Of a stretch of DNA of 64,000 nt, positions 33,332 through 41,788 are shown in pieces. How positions within the stretch are numbered: the first letter of the stretch is position 1; each line of letters opens with the position of its first letter. The DNA is from GCA-2688265 sp964527395 (GTDB lineage: Archaea > Nanobdellota > Nanobdellia > Woesearchaeales > GW2011-AR9), in NCBI GenBank assembly GCA_964527395.1, contig CAZGQD010000002.1:1-64000 (forward strand). The letters run 5' to 3'. The notes under the pieces were generated by a model. It made no database searches and had not been told where the DNA came from. It was given only the letters and a program-made list of their open reading frames with translations. Both the position numbers and the translations under genes were made by a program.

Positions 33332-34588
33332 ATGAACAAAGAGATCATAAAACAGCTAGTACTAGAACAACAAGAACTATTCAATCAAAAAGAAAGAATC
33401 ATCAAAAGACCCCTTCAAGAAAACATCCTTAAATCAAAGAAAATCATTGTAATCACAGGTGTTAGACGTTGTGGTAAATCAACGTTACTAAAACAAATAT
33501 CAAAAAAATACCACTCATTTTTCTACTTCAATTTCGAAGATGAAAGGCTTTTAGACTTCACTCGCCATGACTTCAACACCCTTTTAGAAGTCTTTCTAGA
33601 ACTAAACTCAAAAGTAAAAACTTTCTTTTTTGATGAAATTCAAGAAATCACTGGCTGGGAAAAATTCGCAAGACGCCTTTTCACAAACAACTACAAATTA
33701 TTCATCACAGGATCAAACGCTAAACTTCTAAGCTCTGAAATTGCCACATCCCTTACTGGAAGAAACCTAAAAATAGAATTATTCCCCTTCAGTTTCAAAG
33801 AATTCATCCAATTCAAAAAAATTCCTCTAAAAGATACTTATCAAACAAAAGAAAAAGCCAAAATATCTTCACTTTTCGAAGAATATTTCAACTTAGGAGG
33901 ATTCCCTGAAGTCGCTATCACAAAAGACAAACAAGAACTAATCGAAATCTACCAAGACGTCCTCATCAAAGACATTTTAGTCAGATTCAGGATAAAAGAT
34001 TCTAAAGAATTTAGAGAACTATCCCTATTCCTAATTTCAAATATCTCAAAAAGAGTTAGTTTCAACAACATAAAAAATCTACTAAAATTCAGCAATACTT
34101 CAAAAGTAAAAAATTATATGGATTTTCTAACACAAGCATACCTTTTTTTCCCTCTTTTTCTCTATAACAGTTCAGTAAAAAGACAAATTATCAACAAAAG
34201 AAAAATTTATGCTATTGACACAGGAATTATTAACTCAATTGCCTTTCAAACAAGCAAAAATGCAGGCAGTATTCTAGAAAATATTGTCTTCCTTGAACTA
34301 AAAAGAAAACAAAAAGACATTTTTTACTACTCTGATAAAAAAGAATGTGACTTTGTAATTAGAACTGGCACAAAAATAACTCATGCTATTCAAGTATCAT
34401 ATGAAATGTCAAACCCAAAAACTCGGCAAAGAGAAATTGAAGGTTTAATGGAAGCACTAGATAGGTTCAACCTAAACTCTGGATTCATTATTACAAAAAG
34501 CGAAGAAAAAACAATAGAATACGAAGAAAAAAAAATAAAGATCATTCCTATAACTAAATTTCTCATGTTTGGACTAGAAAATAACTAA
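33332..34588 (+). CDS. AAA_14/DUF4143 ATPase, paralogue 1
   Basis: 418 residues. ITGVRRCGKSTLLKQ (Walker A), FFFDEIQEITGWE (Walker B), FITGSNAKLLSSEIATSLTGR (sensor region), ELFPFSFKEFI, a winged-helix segment, and DUF4143 with ENIVFLELKRKQKDIFYYSDKKECDFVI at the C-terminus; DFV with the nearby QVSYE resembles a PD-(D/E)XK nuclease core. Common in archaea, function not established. Closely similar in layout to the gene at 38.0 kb. The first ATG after the TATA box is used. Confidence 0.88.
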   Translation: MNKEIIKQLVLEQQELFNQKERIIKRPLQENILKSKKIIVITGVRRCGKSTLLKQISKKYHSFFYFNFEDERLLDFTRHDFNTLLEVFLELNSKVKTFFFDEIQEITGWEKFARRLFTNNYKLFITGSNAKLLSSEIATSLTGRNLKIELFPFSFKEFIQFKKIPLKDTYQTKEKAKISSLFEEYFNLGGFPEVAITKDKQELIEIYQDVLIKDILVRFRIKDSKEFRELSLFLISNISKRVSFNNIKNLLKFSNTSKVKNYMDFLTQAYLFFPLFLYNSSVKRQIINKRKIYAIDTGIINSIAFQTSKNAGSILENIVFLELKRKQKDIFYYSDKKECDFVIRTGTKITHAIQVSYEMSNPKTRQREIEGLMEALDRFNLNSGFIITKSEEKTIEYEEKKIKIIPITKFLMFGLENN

Positions 34589-35118
34589 GAATCCTTACTT
34601 AGCCTACTCTTCTTCTTATAATTCTCCAAGTGCAACCTAGCAGGCTCCGCCAAATCCATCCCATAGATCTCAGAAACCTCAACCCACCTAAGATCAGAAA
34701 ACTTCTCAGGCTCAAGAATCTTAGCTTCACCAGACATGCTGCGATTAGCAGCGTCTGAAAATGCAAAAACTGTGGTTTTTGCGTTTGGAAACAATGTTTC
34801 CATGAATTTTTCTAAATTTTCATGAACAACTAAACACTTAAACCCAAGACCAACCCAATGCTTCTCAGAATCAATAACCTCAATATACCCCAAACTCTCA
34901 CCAACACTAACTTCAACTCCAACTTCCTCACGAATCTCTCGCTTCAAAGCCTCAATCAAATCCTCACCCTGTCCAACAGCCCCACCAACCAGATCCCATT
35001 TTCCATGGTTATCCCTAGCACCAACACTCCTCTTCAACATCAAAACCCGATTATTAGAATCAAAAATCATTGCTCCAACTGCAAAACCAACATAGTCCTT
35101 TCCTTGCACTGCATTCAC
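34585..35118 (-). CDS. Nudix hydrolase with internal repeat insertion
   Basis: 177 residues. The Nudix box GGAVGQGEDLIEALKREIREEVGV is complete (GX5EX7REUXEEXGU), so Mg-dependent cleavage of a nucleoside diphosphate-X compound is expected; WDLVGG precedes it. The segment METLFPNAKTTVFAFSDAANRS (about 105-126) is encoded by tandem hairpins of repeat C3 and is longer than the usual strand connection, so it is probably an inserted peptide. Overlaps the DUF4143 stop by 4 bp; a second Nudix gene lies 11 bp upstream. Confidence 0.88.
   Translation of the reverse strand: MNAVQGKDYVGFAVGAMIFDSNNRVLMLKRSVGARDNHGKWDLVGGAVGQGEDLIEALKREIREEVGVEVSVGESLGYIEVIDSEKHWVGLGFKCLVVHENLEKFMETLFPNAKTTVFAFSDAANRSMSGEAKILEPEKFSDLRWVEVSEIYGMDLAEPARLHLENYKKKSRLSKDS
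34739..34801 (-). repeat. family C repeat, copy C3, in-frame inside a Nudix gene
   Basis: On the minus strand: GGAAAC-ATT-GTTTCC, linker AAACGC, GCAAAAAC-CACA-GTTTTTGC, then a third small hairpin GCTGC-TAATC-GCAGC at 34739-34753. The first two hairpins match the family layout; their stem sequences differ from other copies but stay complementary. The coding phase relative to the hairpins is the same as in C2 and differs from C4. Confidence 0.7.
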
Positions 35119-35129
35119 TTAAGTCACCA

Positions 35130-35570
35130 TCACTCCAACTTACTAAGGACCTCAACAAACACCTTCTTCTGCTCAGGATACTCAGTAAGTAATCCAACAG
35201 CTCTATCATATGAAACCCACTGCCATTCTAGATGCCCATCACTTTTCGGTCCACCTATGTTCACATCACCTGAATCAGAAGTTACTTTAGCAGCTAAAGC
35301 CCTCAAATATATCTTAACAGGCTCACCTTCTCGCTGTGCAAAATAAACTGATCTAACTACTTTATCTTTTGAAAGCTCACTTCCACGAATCCTAAGCCCA
35401 GTTTCTTCACGAACCTCTCTTCGAGCAGCCTCAATTACATCTTCTCCAGTTTCAATTCCTCCTTGCGGAAACTGCCAATAACCTTTTCGTGCATGTAACA
35501 ATAAAAACTCACGATCACCAGAACTCAAAACCTTATACAAAATTACTCTAACATTATACCTTTCTTTCAT
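35130..35570 (-). CDS. Nudix hydrolase, RppH/Ap4A-like
   Basis: 146 residues from the ATG MKERYNV; a TATA-like GTTTATTTAAT about 27 bp upstream favours it over an ATG nine codons earlier. FLLLHARKGYWQFPQGGIETGEDVIEAARREVREETGL combines GYWQFPQGG with a complete Nudix box, a pattern typical of RppH and Ap4A hydrolases. Likely substrates are diadenosine polyphosphates or 5'-triphosphate RNA (inference). Directly upstream of the other Nudix gene. Confidence 0.88.
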   Translation of the reverse strand: MKERYNVRVILYKVLSSGDREFLLLHARKGYWQFPQGGIETGEDVIEAARREVREETGLRIRGSELSKDKVVRSVYFAQREGEPVKIYLRALAAKVTSDSGDVNIGGPKSDGHLEWQWVSYDRAVGLLTEYPEQKKVFVEVLSKLE

Positions 35571-35608
35571 ATATATCAACTCAATTAAATAAACCATCTA
35601 CCACATCA

Positions 35609-35831
35609 AAGAAATTAGTAGCGTCTCACTACTGGCAATGGTTGCTGCTAAGCAACCTACGAACACTTCGTGTGAGTATGTTATTCAACGAATAAACCAA
35701 ACAACGAGCATTTTTGTTCATGAAATGGACAAAAATATAAAGCGAAGTGGTCACGCCTGCACTACTTGGTGAAGTATGAACCAAGTAACGAGAGCTTTGC
35801 TCGAACTTAAGTCTGACACTACTAATTTCTT
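35609..35831 (-). repeat. family A structured repeat, copy A4, with extra hairpins
   Basis: Longest copy (223 nt). On the minus strand arms AAGAAATTAGTAGTGTC and GACGCTACTAATTTCTT pair over 17 positions with one G-U. The core is intact (ACTGGCAAT; AACGAGCATTTTTGTTC; GCGAAGTGGTCACGCCTGC; TAAGTCTGAC). Added hairpins GGTTGCT-GCTA-AGCAACC, ACACTTCGTGT, TTGGT-AACCAA and CGAGAGCTTTGCTCG expand two loops. It starts 21 bp downstream of the stop of the RelA/SpoT gene. Confidence 0.78.
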
Positions 35832-35851
35832 GGGCTATCAACATAAACCAT

Positions 35852-37744
35852 TCAAGTTCCCTCAAAATATACCTTTTTAACACCTTTTACTTTAAAAATG
35901 ATTCCCAGCATTCTTGCCAATTCTTCATATTCTCTCGGAATTACCACAAAACCACACTCTGTAAGCCCAGTCCCCACTACTTTTGCTTTTGCTTCTTTCA
36001 CAGTAAACTTAGCACGCACAATTGTATTAAGTAAATCAGCAAGCAGCCCACTTCTCTCTCCAGCTACAACATTCAGCTGCAAAGGTTTACTAAAAGTCTC
36101 TTTCCAAGCTACTGGAATCCATCTATCTTTCATCTTAATAGCTTGTTTACAACCCTTCTCATTATGCACAGAGATCAGACGTTTCTTAGTAGCAACTCCA
36201 ACTATAGAATCTCCTGGAATTGGTCTACAACATTTAGCAAGAACACAATGTGCATTTTCATAATCTGCTGCATAAGCAAGAGTATCATATACATCTGACA
36301 CTGTCTTTTTAAACTGTTTATAATGCATTACTGGCAAATCACGATACTGCTTTACCCCTTTACGAATCTTTTGCTTTGCCCGCGATGATTTCACAATTTT
36401 CAGCCAACTCAATCGAGGCTTTTGATTCTTAGATGTAACAACTTCAACTACATCTCCTTGAGACAATGAACTTCGCAGTGGCACAAACTTCCCATTTACT
36501 CTAGCTCCAACTGCTCTATTCCCTACCTGTTCATGTACAGAATAAGCAAAATCAAGTACACCTGATCCAACGGCTAGATACCGAACATCTCCTTTTGGTG
36601 TATACACATAAAATTCATCAGTAAACAAATCAACCTTAACATTTTCTAAAAACTCCTTACTACTGGCATCCTTTTGCAAATCAAGTACACCTTTTAACCA
36701 ACCCATTCGCTTTTCAAATTTGATATCACTTTTGACACCTTTATATCTCCAGTGCGCAGCCAAACCTTCTTCAGCAAACTCATCCATTACTTCCGTACGT
36801 ATTTGCACTTCAACAGGCTTCCCAGCAAGCAAAATCACTGTATGTATCGACTGGTATCCATTAGGTTTAGGGTTAGTGATATAATCCTTTAATCGACCAG
36901 AAACAGAATCATATTTCTCATGCAAATAACCTAGTACAACATAGCAATCATTCAAATCATTAACAATAACTCTAATCGCAAGGTGATCATATTGCTGACT
37001 CAAAGAGACCTTCTTTCCAACAGTTTTCTTATAAATAGAATACAAATGCTTAGGTCTACCTTTGATTTTCAAAATCTTCACTGGACAAGACAAAGACACT
37101 TCTTTCATCAACATATCAATAATATCTTGCCTCTCACTTTGCGACTTTTCAACATACTTTTCTATTTGCGCATATCTCTTTGGCTGCAACACCAAAAACG
37201 CTTGATCTTCAAGTTGAACTTTAAGCTTCTCAACTCCTAAACGATACGCTAGCGGTGCATAAACTAAAAGAACTTCTTCAGCAATCCTTTTTTGCTCATC
37301 AGCATCAAGTACATCTATATGCCTCAAATTATCCAGCTTAATAGCCAGTTTCACAAACAAAACTCTAGGATCCTTAAGTGTAGTAAGTAAAACCCGACGA
37401 AGTGCATCTGCTTGCAACTTATAGTTCTTCTTCTTAACTGACTTTATCGCATCTGACCCTTTAACCAAAGACAAAACATCTTTCCCAAACAAATCAAACA
37501 CTTCACGCTCAGTACTATGCTTTAAAATACCATGCAAAAGCGTAGCCACCACCACTTCATATGATGCTCCAATAGATGCAACTGTTTCTGCAGCACGCAA
37601 ATTATGATCATAATAACTATCCAAAGAAAGCCTCTTAACAGAACCCAATACAGACTCAGAAAATTCACAAGCCTTTTTCAAAACACCTTGCTCTTTTTTA
37701 GAATACGAAGAAAACCAATCAAACCCCTTTACACTTGCCACCAT
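35852..37744 (-). CDS. long RelA/SpoT homologue, synthetase intact, hydrolase degraded
   Basis: 630 residues in the order HD (about 45-150), RelA_SpoT synthetase (about 225-335), TGS (about 372-432), Cys-containing middle (CVLAKCCRPIPGD) and ACT (about 555-630). The HD site is altered: HDxxED is HGILKH (71-76) and the later Asp-containing LADRLHN is LAIKLDN, so ppGpp hydrolysis is unlikely. The synthetase keeps GRPKHLYSIYKK, YDHLAIRVIV (Asp253), GRLKDYITNPKPNGYQSIHT and EVQIRT (Glu312); RLKD is the RxKD form usually seen in bifunctional enzymes. Long RSH proteins are uncommon in archaea. Confidence 0.92.
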   Translation of the reverse strand: MVASVKGFDWFSSYSKKEQGVLKKACEFSESVLGSVKRLSLDSYYDHNLRAAETVASIGASYEVVVATLLHGILKHSTEREVFDLFGKDVLSLVKGSDAIKSVKKKNYKLQADALRRVLLTTLKDPRVLFVKLAIKLDNLRHIDVLDADEQKRIAEEVLLVYAPLAYRLGVEKLKVQLEDQAFLVLQPKRYAQIEKYVEKSQSERQDIIDMLMKEVSLSCPVKILKIKGRPKHLYSIYKKTVGKKVSLSQQYDHLAIRVIVNDLNDCYVVLGYLHEKYDSVSGRLKDYITNPKPNGYQSIHTVILLAGKPVEVQIRTEVMDEFAEEGLAAHWRYKGVKSDIKFEKRMGWLKGVLDLQKDASSKEFLENVKVDLFTDEFYVYTPKGDVRYLAVGSGVLDFAYSVHEQVGNRAVGARVNGKFVPLRSSLSQGDVVEVVTSKNQKPRLSWLKIVKSSRAKQKIRKGVKQYRDLPVMHYKQFKKTVSDVYDTLAYAADYENAHCVLAKCCRPIPGDSIVGVATKKRLISVHNEKGCKQAIKMKDRWIPVAWKETFSKPLQLNVVAGERSGLLADLLNTIVRAKFTVKEAKAKVVGTGLTECGFVVIPREYEELARMLGIIFKVKGVKKVYFEGT

Positions 37745-37806
37745 AACAATAACAATATCTTAAGAGAATAAAAACTTTTGTAACCTATAATCCACATTTT
37801 TCCACT

Positions 37807-37868
37807 AATATTGTTCTACAAAAACCTCCAATAGTACAATAATCATGAATATTGTACTACAAACTCCA
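37807..37868 (+). repeat. direct repeats before DUF4143 gene 2
   Basis: AATATTGTTCTACAAAAACC (37807-37826) and AATATTGTACTACAAACTCC (37848-37867) are direct repeats 41 bp apart, with an inverted relative (ATAGTACAATAAT) between them. A palindrome ACTAATT-CAT-AATTAGT follows at about 37917-37933. The TATA box (CTTTATAAAG, about 37971-37980) then lies about 26 bp before the ATG at 38001. The gap from 37745 to 38000 holds nothing else recognisable. Confidence 0.6.
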
Positions 37869-38000
37869 AAAAACCTTCAAAATCTCTTAGTTTCCAACAA
37901 AAAATACTCTCAAAAACACTAATTCATAATTAGTAAAAAAGGCCAAAAGTACTAATTACCAATGATAACCTTTATAAAGAAAAGCCCTTTTGAGACTATT

Positions 38001-39263
38001 ATGATTCAAAAAAACATCCTAAGACAGATAGTAAATAGACAAAAAAACATCAAATATCCTATTTCAAACCCTATTAAAAGAGAAATTGAAAATGAAGTAC
38101 TAAAATATTTTAAAGATAATAGAATAATCATTATTACTGGCCTTAGACGTACTGGAAAATCCACTCTTTTAAGACAATTGATGCAAAAACAAGAAAATTA
38201 TTGCTATTTCAACTTTGAAGAAGAAAAAATCTCAGATTTCAGAGCAGAAGATTTTGAAACTTTGAACGAAATTTTAATAGAAATCTACGGTGAATCAGAC
38301 ACATATTTCTTTGACGAAATCCAAAACGTTCCTAAATTTGAATTGTTTGTACGGCGCTTACAAGATCAAGGCAAAAAAATAGTCATAACTGGATCAAATG
38401 CTTCTCTTCTTAGTAAAGAATTAGGAACAAGATTAACTGGAAGATACAAAGCCTTCGAATTATTCCCTTTTTCTTTTAAAGAATTTTTAACCTTCACAAA
38501 AAAAGACTTTCAAACAGAAGATTTATACGATACTAAAAAAATAGTCCAGCTAAAAAAATCATTCCAAAAATACCAAAAAACTGGCGGTCTACCTGGGTTT
38601 TTGCAACTAAAAGACCATGATTATGTAAAAACATTGCTTCAAAACATTCTTTATAGAGATATAATCACCAGATACAAAATAAAAAAAGAAAAAACCATTA
38701 TTGATTTAGTTATTCTTCTAACCAGCAACATATCAACATTATTTAGTTTTAATTCACTTAAAAAAACCCTTGGACTAGCTAATGCTATAACTGTAAAAGA
38801 ATACATCTCATACCTATCAAACTCATACCTTTTCTTCCAATTGGAAAAACACGAATTTTCTCTAAAAAAGCAACTCATTGCTCAAAAAAAGATTTATTTA
38901 ATTGATCCTATCTTTAAAATCACTTCTGGTTTTAATTTCTCAAAAAATGAAGGTAGAATTTTAGAAAACTTAGTTTTCCTACAACTTAAGAGACAAAAAA
39001 AAGAGATTTACTACCACAAAAATAAACATGAATGTGACTTTGTAACAAAAAAAGGCTTAAAAATCACTGAAGCTATCCAAATCTGCCACATCTTAAATGA
39101 AAAAAACATGCAAAGAGAAATAAACGGTCTTTTAGAAGCTATGAAAGAACATAAACTAAAAACAGGCACCATCATAACCTTCGAACAAGAAGAAGAAATC
39201 ATAAAAGAAAATAAAAAGATAAATGTTATTCCAATATACAAATACCTCTTAAATAAAAAGTAA
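38001..39263 (+). CDS. AAA_14/DUF4143 ATPase, paralogue 2
   Basis: 420 residues from the ATG MIQKN, chosen because the TATA box lies 26 bp upstream; a longer frame begins inside the promoter. Motifs mirror paralogue 1: ITGLRRTGKSTLLRQ (Walker A), YFFDEIQNVPKFE (Walker B), ITGSNASLLSKELGTRLTGR, ELFPFSFKEFL, and DUF4143 with ENLVFLQLKRQKKEIYYHKNKHECDFVT. Each paralogue has its own, unrelated direct-repeat array, so they are probably regulated separately. Biological role unknown. Confidence 0.88.
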   Translation: MIQKNILRQIVNRQKNIKYPISNPIKREIENEVLKYFKDNRIIIITGLRRTGKSTLLRQLMQKQENYCYFNFEEEKISDFRAEDFETLNEILIEIYGESDTYFFDEIQNVPKFELFVRRLQDQGKKIVITGSNASLLSKELGTRLTGRYKAFELFPFSFKEFLTFTKKDFQTEDLYDTKKIVQLKKSFQKYQKTGGLPGFLQLKDHDYVKTLLQNILYRDIITRYKIKKEKTIIDLVILLTSNISTLFSFNSLKKTLGLANAITVKEYISYLSNSYLFFQLEKHEFSLKKQLIAQKKIYLIDPIFKITSGFNFSKNEGRILENLVFLQLKRQKKEIYYHKNKHECDFVTKKGLKITEAIQICHILNEKNMQREINGLLEAMKEHKLKTGTIITFEQEEEIIKENKKINVIPIYKYLLNKK

Positions 39264-39490
39264 AAATAACCAAAACAACTGTATTTTCTTCAAAATCGTC
39301 CAAAACAAGCTCCTTTTCGTCTAAATCAACCAAAATAACCCTTATTTCACCTAAATAGACATAAACAGCCTCCTTTTCGCCTGAATCAACCAAAACTAGC
39401 TCCTTTTGTTCCAAATAGACAAAAATGGCCTTCTTTTAAGCTAAAACAGCCAAAACAACCTTCTTTTCAAAAAATACGGCAAATATTGCT
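39264..39490. repeat. degenerate 30-bp tandem repeat, second array
   Basis: About seven 30-bp units, e.g. CAAAACAAGCTCCTTTTCGT and the CAAAATAACCCTTATTTC type, between the DUF4143 gene (+) and the secreted muralytic gene (-). The consensus (CCAAAA..A.CTCCTTTT..) matches the array at 21962. On the minus strand a 10-codon period is open for four to five units, but a stop interrupts it, so coding is doubtful. Confidence 0.75.
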
Positions 39491-39517
39491 TTTAAAATAG
39501 AAAATAAAAGACTAATG

Positions 39518-40969
39518 TTACTTACATGTCAAAAAACCATCATCAGACTCTACACTTATATGTAAATGATTTGCATGTCCTCCTGTACTATCGCCAGTCC
39601 ACAAATTCTTATCACATTTTAACTCATAATGCGATCCAGCCTTTGCATCATAAACATACTTTCCATCATCATCTTCCCTTAGAAATTCAGGACCAATTAT
39701 ATGCGCTTTTTCAACTCCACAAGCAGTTGCTATTTCTGCTAATTCACAAGCCTTACTTTCTTCACCAAAATCTACAGCAAGTGAATAATCATAAGATCCA
39801 CACCCATAATGAGCTGAACCATGACTGTGAGCACACTTTGATTTTGACCAATCATCCCTACATTCTTCAAGACCTTCACTATCACTTAAACTAGATATTC
39901 TAGCAGCTGTTGGAGCCTGTGTTAAAGATGGATTTGCTTTAATACCACCATCCATACATTTTAGTAAAGTTGCAAGTTCACTAGATACTTCTGATATTTG
40001 CCTATCGACTCCTGGATCAAAAGTCCACACATCCCCAATATCAGAAGAACTTTCTCCAGTTCCATAAATACCTTGGTCATCATAATGCTTATACCATCGA
40101 CAATAAATATCTTCTTGAAGTTCTTCTGCATAGCTACATCCAGTTACAGCTGTTCCTGTATTATATACACAAAGTATACATTGCCACATTTTTTCTGGAT
40201 CAGAATTAAAAGCATTACAATTCTTATATTTTCCACTTGTTGTACCCATTGCATCACTATAAGCTCCAGCTAAAGTTTTTGCTGTACATTCAATTTGAGC
40301 TCTATCTGAATCAGCTGTTCCATCAGTAGGATGGTTACTACAAGAACCACTTGGCCATCCACATCCTGTCAAAGCACTCTTTGAATAACTACTTGTAGTA
40401 CAACCATTATCATTTCCAAGTTGAGATTCAACTTGTGCAATAGCTCCTAATGCAGCAGGATCAATTCCTTTTTCCTCAGCAACATCCAATATAAGGTTCT
40501 TATATCTCTCATGAGATGTAGCAGTTCCTAACCATGCTAAATTATCTAACCTTCCTGTCATTGTAGTAGTCAAACCACTTCCAGTATAACCTTCACACAA
40601 AATTTGTGGACCTAACAAATTCCCTGACCTAAAAGGAGTATCTCCACTATCATCCCCATCATCATAAGCATCACACTGGTCTGGATATTCTGAACAAAAC
40701 TCTTTCCAATCTGAATCACGAAGTTCAGTGGAGCTAGGATCATAAATAGTTGTACTAGTTCTGCCAGAATTCAAAGAACCAACTTGACCCACCAAGCTAA
40801 CCCACACCTTATCAATTTCAAGACAGATCTGAGTATTGTCACATACAATCCCTTCTACAACTTCTGCTCCTGTACTCTTTGTAAGGCTTGAATCTGCAGT
40901 AACCAAAACAAAGCTAAAGCTAACAAAAAGAAAAACTAAAAGCACCAAAGCTATGTTTCTTTTCCTCAT
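39518..40969 (-). CDS. secreted muralytic-type protein: lytic-transglycosylase-like plus M15-like domains
   Basis: 483 residues with signal peptide MRKRNIALVLLVFLFVSFSF. Residues about 155-290 resemble an SLT/goose-lysozyme fold: DVAEEKGIDPAALGAIAQVESQ (catalytic Glu181), an S.ALTG turn and the closing CVYNTG (YNxG). Residues about 385-480 resemble M15/LAS zinc peptidases: HSHGSAHYG, SLAVDFG and GGHANHLHIS (HxH), with a longer His-Asp spacing than usual. Many Cys suggest extracellular disulfides. It overlaps the upstream pilin-like gene by 4 bp. Glycan-strand plus peptide cleavage activity would target bacterial walls (inference). Confidence 0.72.
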   Translation of the reverse strand: MRKRNIALVLLVFLFVSFSFVLVTADSSLTKSTGAEVVEGIVCDNTQICLEIDKVWVSLVGQVGSLNSGRTSTTIYDPSSTELRDSDWKEFCSEYPDQCDAYDDGDDSGDTPFRSGNLLGPQILCEGYTGSGLTTTMTGRLDNLAWLGTATSHERYKNLILDVAEEKGIDPAALGAIAQVESQLGNDNGCTTSSYSKSALTGCGWPSGSCSNHPTDGTADSDRAQIECTAKTLAGAYSDAMGTTSGKYKNCNAFNSDPEKMWQCILCVYNTGTAVTGCSYAEELQEDIYCRWYKHYDDQGIYGTGESSSDIGDVWTFDPGVDRQISEVSSELATLLKCMDGGIKANPSLTQAPTAARISSLSDSEGLEECRDDWSKSKCAHSHGSAHYGCGSYDYSLAVDFGEESKACELAEIATACGVEKAHIIGPEFLREDDDGKYVYDAKAGSHYELKCDKNLWTGDSTGGHANHLHISVESDDGFLTCK

Positions 40970-41544
40970 GGTAGCACCGTAACTGTATTTCTCAAAGCTG
41001 ATTCTTTTGAAACAAGCGGATTCTTCATCACCAATTCCAAAGTATAATCTCCAATCGGAGACTCATCTCCTAAAATAAAATAATCATGAAAATGCACCGT
41101 TTCTAAGCTCTCTTCTGTTCTTGCTTCATAAAGTACATCATCAGAATCATCTACTGATAACAAAAGTGACCCATCTGGTCCATACACTTGATAGTTTTCA
41201 AGCAGTTCAATTCTCCCATTCATAGCTGAACTAACCACTTCAAAGCTAAAATGCACTTCTTCTCCTAAATAAAATACATCCCGATCAACAGTACAAACTC
41301 CATCAAGTTCTTCAAGCCCACAAAATTTAAGGTTCTGCGTAACAAGCACCCCTCCAGATGATACTGGTATAAACTCCACATTAAGTAAACTCTCAGATCC
41401 ACTAGCTCCAGAATCTCCCGTAGAACCTTCAACTGCAACCATCCCTGATGATACTAAAAAGAAAACTGTAGCAGACGTAAATACCACTAACACTAGTGCC
41501 GCCAGCGACTCAATCGCCAATCCTCCTTTCTTACCCATCACCAT
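40966..41544 (-). CDS. pilin-like/anchored surface protein
   Basis: 192 residues from the ATG MVMGKKGG, which has a TATA-like AGTATATTG about 27 bp upstream. MGKKGGLAIESLAALVLVVFTSA looks like a type IV prepilin-type leader: basic, Gly, then hydrophobic with a Glu near +5. The rest is beta-rich with a Cys pair (FCGLEELDGVC) and an immunoglobulin-like end (GDYTLELVMKNPLV). Probably exposed at the cell surface. Translationally coupled to the muralytic gene. Confidence 0.6.
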   Translation of the reverse strand: MVMGKKGGLAIESLAALVLVVFTSATVFFLVSSGMVAVEGSTGDSGASGSESLLNVEFIPVSSGGVLVTQNLKFCGLEELDGVCTVDRDVFYLGEEVHFSFEVVSSAMNGRIELLENYQVYGPDGSLLLSVDDSDDVLYEARTEESLETVHFHDYFILGDESPIGDYTLELVMKNPLVSKESALRNTVTVLP

Positions 41545-41597
41545 AAACTCATCCTCATCAATCACAATATACTCTTAAAAAAGAGCACACCCCTCAA

Positions 41598-41733
41598 AGG
41601 AAATTAGCAGCGTCCCCTACTGGCAATTAAACTAAAAACAAGAACACAACCTCAGCATTTTTCAAGCAACGACTTGAAAAATTAAAAGCGCCAAGGTTTG
41701 TACCTGCGATAAGTCTGACCCTGCTAATTTCCT
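41598..41733 (-). repeat. family A structured repeat, copy A5
   Basis: On the minus strand arms AGGAAATTAGCAGGGTC and GACGCTGCTAATTTCCT pair at 16 of 17 positions (one G-G). The core has CTACTGGCAATT, CAGCATTTTTCAAG paired with CTTGAAAAATT and GATAAGTCTGAC. The usual GTGGTCACGCC block is replaced by AAGGTTTGTACCTGCG, which forms its own hairpin (AGGT/ACCT). It lies 56 bp after the giant gene and 54 bp before the pilin-like gene, inside the operon. Confidence 0.75.
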
Positions 41734-41788
41734 GGGAATTAAATTAATCTATACTTTTATCTTCACCAATATAATCTTCTTTTCCTAT

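Noticed and set aside
35629..35883. Minus-strand ORF of 84 codons after the RelA/SpoT gene
   Set aside because: It lies almost entirely within repeat A4 and has no recognisable protein features.
39226..39414. Minus-strand ORF made of 10-residue repeats
   Set aside because: It is the translation of the 30-bp tandem array; neighbouring units contain a stop and the sister array has no open frame.
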